A stretch of DNA of 64,000 nucleotides from Beroe forskalii (lineage: Eukaryota > Ctenophora > Nuda > Beroida > Beroidae): assembly GCA_011033025.1 (NCBI GenBank), contig WFMF01000013.1, positions 620,001-684,000 on the forward strand, read 5' to 3'. Position numbers and translations under genes: made by a program. The notes under the pieces were generated by a model. The model made no database searches. It saw only the letters and a program-made list of their open reading frames with translations, and was not told the origin of the DNA. This document shows, one piece after another, positions 57,426 through 64,000 of the stretch. How positions within the stretch are numbered: the first letter of the stretch is position 1; every line of letters begins with the position of its first letter.

Positions 57426-58300
57426 GAACCTTAAAGTAAAGACGATTAAACTTGTGTTTTAATTTGTTTTAATTTGCTCGCTTATGCTAGAGAACTTCGT
57501 GGAATTGAATTTCAACACACTGGTTCATTATTTCATTTCAGACTTTGTTTACACTAATTCCATGTATACATTATCCCAATGTATATTGATATCCTAGAAT
57601 TCAGAATTTGTTTACATTACTTCGATGAGGCTTGCGGTAATTTTCCTTTTGTGATCCACTCTTCGGCTTGCCTAGTTGATGTGATTAGCGAATTAGATGA
57701 AGTAGGAGGCAAATAGAAAGAAATATCTTCGTTACTACATACTGGGGATATTCCCCGATGTACGTTTTGTTCTGCAATTAAATTATCACTATTTATCGGG
57801 GATAGTCCCCGATTTACGTTTTTCCTGCAAATAATTTATCTCTTAACTTGTCCAAACTTGATATACCTACCGTCTTTTACTACCTTCGACAGGCGGTTCT
57901 CTCTTGCTGGTTGTACCTGATGTGGTCAAGAGAACCACATCTCATTTGATGGGGGAATACTTCATATCCCTTTTAAATAATTAACAGTTTCTACTTTGAT
58001 TCCTCGCAATGTTCGGCATCAAAATACGTTATTCCGAAGAATAACAGTTTTATTGTAACAATAAACGATGTTTGTAACAACGCTGATTAGTCCTTTTTCT
58101 CATCAGATTACAAAAGAAATCACTCAAGTTCTACACTCATAATATAATACCACACTCCCATAACACGTTTTCGTTATGCGTCTACCCTTCTTGCTCTCGT
58201 AAGGTGCATTGCAGCTAGACTGTTCAAAGCTAGGAGGATTTTACCGCACGCTTATTAAACTGAGCTTAATTATCTCAGTGGGTTGAGTGGTTTCAACATA
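57426..58300. other. Intergenic, no gene seen
   Basis: AT-rich sequence with two copies of a small stem (GGGGATATTCCCC, GGGGATAGTCCCC) followed by GAT-TACGTTTT at 57746-57765 and 57799-57818. No coding is seen. Confidence 0.4.
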
Positions 58301-58496
58301 CCTTAGGAGGTCTATTTATGGAGGTTGTAATTTGGGGATTTTTCGGAAACATCCCCATTTTCCCCACCATGACAGTTCAAAATGAAATCATTATCATATT
58401 TTAACTAGAGTAATGACTTGAGAAAGATCCCCAGTTTGCACCATACCAAATTTGCAGACACCAAAATTTTACCCCATTTAAATACACCTCCTAAGG
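58301..58496. mobile_element. TA-target MITE, copy 1
   Basis: The TIR is CCTTAGGAGGTSTATTTATG at the left, with AATACACCTCCTAAGG at the right, flanked by TA on both sides. A second copy lies at 59045-59247. Confidence 0.8.
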
Positions 58497-58873
58497 TATT
58501 TAGATCATTGAAAGATTGTTAAAGGTAGTATTTAATCCGAGGGCATTTCCAAGCTTCCCCACTTTCGGGCGCTGTTATAGTCCTCCATCATGAATCAAAA
58601 TTTGTGCTAATCAAACTAGTAGTCACAGTAATTCTGGTGCTGTAGTGATGATATATACCCAGTACCACATTACCAAAAAAATAAGTTATACGTTACTTTT
58701 GCTTTTGAATACGTAACACTCTTGTTAAACAGAAAATTCGCCTATGATCGATATCTCATACCTCATAAAGCCACGTAGATAGTTAGTTACAAATATTTTT
58801 AACACAAGTTACAGGATAGCTGTCACCAAACGCAGTCCATTCTCGCCTTTAACATCATACAATATCTCTCAGG

Positions 58874-61070
58874 ATGGGACTACGGAGTTGGAACAGGAAG
58901 TCATCCTATCTGATCGGGGGCCTCACAGTCACCATCATAGTGATACTGACCAGCCACTCCAATGTCGGGGAGGGGAATGGGGGCGCACAACTCTCTGAGG
59001 TTTCCAATTTTATTCCGTGTTTGTTTTAGATATGGTGCTGACTACCTTAGGAGGTGTATTTATGTTGAGTAATATTTTGGTGTTTACAAATTTGGAGGGG
59101 TGCAATTTTGGGATCTTTCTTAAGTCATTAATTACTCTAGTTAACATATGATAATGACGTCATTTTGAACTGTCATGGTGTGTGAAAAGATGGGGATTTT
59201 TCCGAAAAATCTTCAAATTACAACCTCCATAAATACACCTCCTAAGGTAATTACAATATTAACTTTATAGGCCTCTTTGGTGTATTAAAATTAGACATCT
59301 GTCTGAACATCTCAATTCCTACAGGAATGAAATATAAAAACCCTGCCAACCCCTACATATTTCCCATTTCAGATTGACAACTCCAGCAACAATCAGGAAT
59401 ACCCTGTTGCCAGTGACACCGACAAGTCTTCTTCCTTGGCACTGGAAATCAAACGAACTTCACTCAGGAAAATAGTCATTGCGAAACATGGTCTGAAAAG
59501 CGTCCAGGGACCGGGCGATGCTCAGCATAAAACACCTAATGCTGACATAAACTCAGATACAAATAATAGTGTTCAGGATGTGACACATAAACACTTTTCA
59601 GAAGAAGACACCCTTAATGGACCCATAGACGCAGTTTATCTTTGGGTGAATGGTTCAGATCCAGACTTCATTCGGAGACTTAATCATTACAAAGCAGTCT
59701 TTAATGCAGGAGAACCATTAGCAGAAAGTTCCGTGGGTGTAAGTCGTTTTAAGGACAATGGAGAACTTTTCTATTCCCTTAGATCACTCAACATGCATGC
59801 CCCATGGATCCGTAATGTCTATATCGTCTCATCAGACGGCCAGGTGCCCTCGTGGATGGACATCACTAACCCACGGATCAAAATCATCCCAGATTCCACA
59901 ATTTTTAGGAACCAAAGCCACACCCCAACATTCAGTTCTCCTGCCATTGAACTAAACATGCATAACATTCCTGGCTTATCAGAAAACTTCATCGAGTTTA
60001 ACGATGACTGGTTCCTCGGGCAACCCGTTACTCCGCAAGATTTCCTGACGCCGGATGGGGCGTACAAAATACGACGGGCGTGGCCGTCGCCAGCGTCGTG
60101 TAAGGAAACTGACGATAACTACGCTAAGTCACTGTGCCATGTCAATGCTATTTACGATTCTCTCTACGGCAAAACGGCAAGGAAGGTTATAGCCCATGCT
60201 CCAGCCATCTTTAACCGCGGTGTGATCCAGGATTTCCGATCCAGGTAAATTTACCTATTAATCGTCGGCATGGAAAATGTTGCGGAATGTACGTAAGTAT
60301 ATTAAATTCTATGTTTCAACTTGTTTCTACCAGTAGAATATGGTGTCCCAATAAATGATGGCGAGTGAAATATTTCCCCAAATTCGCATCATTCAATTTC
60401 CCGATTTATTCTAACCGATACTCTTGTCCGCAGTTTCCCACAAGAAGTTGAGTCCACATCTTCTAAGCACTTTCGCAGCCCTGACGATCTTCAATTCCAG
60501 TTCGCTTATTATTATTTCCTAATCAACGAGCCCAGATTTCGTAGTCTGACGGGCGCTCTGTCGGCAATTGATACCAATGCAGACACAATCATCTCATTGG
60601 ATGAATTAGAACAATTTCTTACCAGTAATCCCGATCATCTGATATCAGAGGAAACATGGTCGGAGATTCGACAAGCATTTTTGGGCTGCCAGATCGAGAC
60701 AAACAAAACATCCGTGGATGTATCTGATATCATGAACTGCGTCGAAATTTCGTACCAACTTGAAAGCAAAGTTGTCAGAGCTAAGAAGTACAGGCAGGAA
60801 ATAGTTAAGGAGGACGATGTAATCTTTGCTGCCATATCAAACGATTTAAAGTATGTTACAACAGCGTTAGACAAAACTCGGACTTCACCGAAAAAGTTCG
60901 TATCTCTCAATGATGATAGAAATCACGAAGATAAAAACGATGAAGAGGTTTCGAGGATATATACGAACTTTTTAGAAAATATGTTCCCTATCCCAAGTCC
61001 TTTTGAGCTTCCGAAAGGCGAACGAAATCAGTATTATTATCTTAAAGATTTTAATTTGGAGCAATTTTGA
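58874..61070 (+). CDS. Stealth-family GlcNAc-1-phosphotransferase, GNPTAB-like, 544 aa
   Basis: Exons 58874-58999, 59373-60244 and 60434-61070 join in frame. Exon 1 gives a short basic N-terminus and one hydrophobic segment (LIGGLTVTIIVILTS), a type II signal anchor placing the enzyme in the Golgi lumen. Stealth blocks: CR1 DAVYLWVNGSDPDF, CR2 FKDNGELFYSLRSLNMHAPW then IRNVYIVSSDGQVPSWM, CR3 NFIEFNDDWFLGQPV, then RSPDDLQFQFAYYYFL and a CR4-like FVSLNDDRNH. An EF-hand loop (IDTNADTIISLDELEQF) sits where human GNPTAB has DTDQSG. The C-terminus MFPIPSPFELP matches the end of the GNPTAB beta subunit. GNPTAB adds GlcNAc-1-phosphate to mannose on lysosomal enzymes. At 544 aa against 1256 in human, it lacks the Notch-like repeats, the DMAP region and the protease-site spacer. 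Intron 1 contains a MITE. Confidence 0.88.
59045..59247. mobile_element. TA-target MITE, copy 2, in intron 1 of the Stealth gene
   Basis: Same TIR as the copy at 58301 (CCTTAGGAGGTGTATTTATG and CATAAATACACCTCCTAAGG), TA on both sides, interior in the opposite orientation to copy 1. Confidence 0.8.
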
Positions 61071-61355
61071 ATTTTATGACGCCCTAAATCAATTCCCCCT
61101 TCCCTTATCGATCAGACATATATATTAAATTCGGAATGAGTGTTGAAGCTCGTTTGTTATCACAAAGTGCCTGACGATCATGATCTCCTGATTTGAAAGC
61201 TCCTGATTTTTAAAGCCTCCTGATTTTTAAAGCCTCCTGATTTCTAAAGCCTCTGAACTAATCATTTTACATCTGCACCTTGAGACAGCGCCCGCCAACT
61301 GTACAAATATGAAATAATTGAACATTTATCTTATTTCCACCTCCTAAAGTAGTAA

Positions 61356-61515
61356 CAGGGGCAGTTCGAACAGCAGTTTGTGTGTATTTTGTGTGCGCGG
61401 CTCAAGTTTGCGTGGCGTATAGACATTATCATATCACATAATCATGTAAGCCGCGCAAACTTACGCCGCGCACACAGTAGACGCGCGAACTGCAGTGTGA
61501 ACTGTCACCGTAATT
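61356..61515. mobile_element. Palindromic MITE, copy A
   Basis: About 155 bp with ends GGGCAGTTCGAACAGCAGTT and CTGCAGTGTGAACTGTCACC and inner GTGTGCGCGGCTCAAGTTTG paired with AACTTACGCCGCGCACAC. It is related to 62961-63117. Confidence 0.65.
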
Positions 61516-62960
61516 CTCACCAGTGATCAGTGAAATACTTTGATGTCGTACCCAATTGTATTTGTTGGATTGATTCAGTTTCTAATTTACCTAAGGCCAT
61601 ACATCGAACGATTTCTACCAAGGTACTTTTTATGTCTCATTATGTTTCATACTTGTTTGCTATTTTTCAATTATTTATGCTAATTACCTTATTGATAAGC
61701 AGTCGAGTTTAATCCTTGGGTTAAGTTAAATTTGGTTTTGAATTTCGATCAGAATTTGAGACATTTCAATACTTTGAAGTGGTTTCCTCATTAGTAAGGT
61801 TCCGTAATTTTAGCGACTACCCAATCACAAACTCAGTTCTCCGTAGTGAAACAAGATCAGCTCATTGAAATTTTCTACGTATATAAATTTTGATGAGGAT
61901 TTCCACTGTAACATTTTCGGTGAACAATTCTATGAGGTCTATTATCATAATATCCCCAACAGAACAGCGGGGTATTCTTTTAGTGTAAGTATCATTTCGT
62001 TTGTGTATGTCGTGTAGTAGAGAAAACAAGTTGATAGTTATTGTTTAGCCCAAATAACTCAGGTCACACAATTTACACTCAAGCACTATCATGCATTCAG
62101 TAAATACAATAGGGACCTCAATAGTAATTTATTACTTGATCTATTCCTTTGATAATCACTATCAGCAGAATAGCAGATCCTTTAATCGGTGGTGTAATCG
62201 ACCTTGTATGTCAGTATATATCTTTATAACGCTGAACATGAAGTATTCTGCTCCATATTGCAGCCAATGCTAAAGAATTGGAGGTGCTACAATGCCTAAT
62301 TTGCATTTGGAGCCGTTTAGTCGGGGGATCTGCTGGCTTATAATAGAGGGAGCGGGGTGCAGCCCCCGCCCCCGTACTTACATAAGATGCTTATTACGGC
62401 CCTAGTTTCAATGTACAAACTACCTATCCAGCTACAGCGGTAACGAAGGAGACGCGAGACATTGCAGATGCCCGCCCCTCAATCGTCACAATACCGAATT
62501 GTTTTTCAACTGTTTTGCAGCACGTCCTTATGCGATGATATTGTTACCAATTTAGTGTCAGAACGAATGGGTACTCGTCATCAGCTCCATTATATTACAT
62601 ACATACATTTTATCATTTGTAAGACATGCATTCGTCATACGATCATATAATACTGGCAGCACGTACCTATAATACATAACCTCTTCATGTTGCATTGCTT
62701 TTCCAAGTTGTGGAATGTGGAGGGAACACAGGCTAAGTTTACTTCCATATTGCGTTCCTAAGAACTTATATTTCAATGTCCTGATAAATTACTACCTTCA
62801 CACTATGAGAACTTTGCAGATGCTGCCGTGACGAAGTGGAGGCGGGAGCAAAGATCTCAAAGTGAGAAGGTATAACTCCAGACTCTGTCATGCTTGTACC
62901 ATTGCATCCTGATTTCAACCACCTTCCGCTAATTTGCATTATAGTCAACACTGAATCACA

Positions 62961-63117
62961 AGGGCAATTAGAACTGCACTTTAGATCGTCTTTTTGTGTG
63001 CACGGTTTAAATTTGCGCGGCGTATAAAAATATGAATGACATGTCTGTACCCCGCGTGAAAATCTAAGCTGCGCACACAAAAGCCGCGCAATCTGCAGTT
63101 CGAACTGTCACCGCAAT
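62961..63117. mobile_element. Palindromic MITE, copy B
   Basis: Same plan as copy A: GTGTGCACGG...TTGCGCGGCGTATA on the left, GCGCACACAAAAGCCGCGCA then CTGCAGTTCGAACTGTCACC on the right. Confidence 0.65.
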
Positions 63118-64000
63118 CAATTTGCGATTTGTATCTCATAACCATAATCATGGATTTCAATGCTGTGTATATTCACTGGTATTTGCATAACAAGGTTCTA
63201 CATGTACTAGGCAATGGGTAGCATCATACATATCTTTTTGTGTAGATATCTGATTTAAAAGGAGTGTATGCATCTAATTTAAGGGAGATCCTACAAAATG
63301 AGTAAGATACCTAGTTTATATTGCTTTGCACAATGTTTCACCTGTAGAATGTTTTTCATGCCGTGAATACCCAGACCTTGGGATAAGAAATTCTGTGTTG
63401 AACACGATTGTTCATTTCTTCATAGTTCTTTGAGAGACTAAAATCAAGGTTATAGAATATAGGAACGGAAAAACATGCCCAACTACATGGCCTCATGAAA
63501 ACGTAACATCTCTAGTCAATCCATTTGGGATGAGATTGAATGAAATATCAGAAATTGGAATTTCGCGATTGGGGGAGATTTGCCCCGAGATCTCGAAATA
63601 TGTTCGACACAATAGTGGTTGCAGTATTCGTACGTTATACGGTTGGTAATAATGGCTCGCCCCTTCGGGACTCGACATTGTCATTATTACTCACCGTATT
63701 ACTACACAAATGGGGTGGGAGTCTTAGCTCATCGTCTCTACAATACCGAAGATACAATGGCAGATTACTGTACGGGACACCGGAATAATTATTATTGTAT
63801 GCCTGATTTTGAGGATTTGTCCATGTCATTGTTAAATTGAGCTGATTTATATCGTGGCTTACAGAAGGATTTAAATCTGCTGAGTAATTAAAAATGCACG
63901 TACAGTTTAGAAGGTCGAGGTTATATGTACATATATCTCAGTCACTCTAAAATCTCTTAGAGCTAATATATGCTAGAGATCTTTGGGGGATTCAGTGCAT

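Larger units (their letters stand above)
61071..64000. other. 3' flank of the Stealth gene, no further gene seen
   Basis: AT-rich sequence with only short open frames. It contains two copies of a palindromic MITE and a GC-rich stretch at 62322-62390 that may be a decayed DNA-transposon end. Confidence 0.4.

Noticed and set aside
62322-62390. GC-rich stretch resembling the end of the hAT-like MITE at 52084-52457
   Set aside because: Only the short GGGGNTGCAGCCCCC-like core is shared; no paired end or target duplication was found.

Overview
This window is intron-bearing animal nuclear DNA. The genes have GT-AG introns with short exons, are widely spaced, and encode metazoan-type proteins: MOB4/phocein, YEATS4/GAS41, TMEM234, a GNPTAB-like Stealth protein, SHMT and MTHFR. 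The phylum cannot be fixed from the sequence; an AT-rich, repeat-rich marine-type invertebrate is my best guess. There is one assembly gap of 100 N at 27302-27401.

Layout. 1-4983: right-hand part of a large foldback (inverted-arm) element, E1. 5095-6120: an unrecognised gene. 6574-12026: a complete foldback element, E2. 12442-15437: a seven-exon C2H2 zinc-finger gene (649 aa). 16264-19417: four head-to-tail Helitron-like units, one with a nested insertion. 19845-22971: MOB4. 23945-26350: a loop-less foldback copy, E4. 26540-26869: a different 330-bp foldback MITE with an 8-bp target duplication. 27071-27301: E5, cut by the gap. 28038-28625: a third kind of tandem-repeat inverted element. 30222-30590 (-): TMEM234-like. 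31633-32569 (+): small SET-domain protein. 33917-48122 (-): HAD phosphatase, SHMT, MTHFR and YEATS4, all on one strand. 48123-54645: foldback element E3, abutting YEATS4. 58874-61070 (+): GNPTAB-like Stealth phosphotransferase.

Two things stand out. First, the foldback family: arms of 1-3 kb built from a ladder of about 20-bp units around GGGGGAGCCC (homogenised in the interior to a 39-bp dimer), ending in a hairpin plus CTTGCCAACCCCAT. Different copies carry different central loops, and two loops hold pieces of a DDE_Tnp_4-type transposase. The arms give long open frames on both strands because 39 is a multiple of 3; I treat all of those as non-genes.

Second, the SHMT gene: four of its splice junctions sit in tandem arrays. 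About 34 copies (47-bp period) of the exon 4/intron 4 donor junction, four or more copies of the intron 4/exon 5 acceptor junction, five extra copies of the intron 1/exon 2 acceptor junction, and a GTGAG-rich array after exon 5. Four other introns (two in SHMT, one in MOB4, one in the zinc-finger gene) have matching 11-17 bp direct repeats at their two ends. Together these suggest that tandem duplication across exon-intron borders is creating and lengthening introns in this genome.

SHMT and MTHFR are neighbours on the same strand and act consecutively in folate one-carbon metabolism: SHMT makes 5,10-methylene-THF and MTHFR reduces it.
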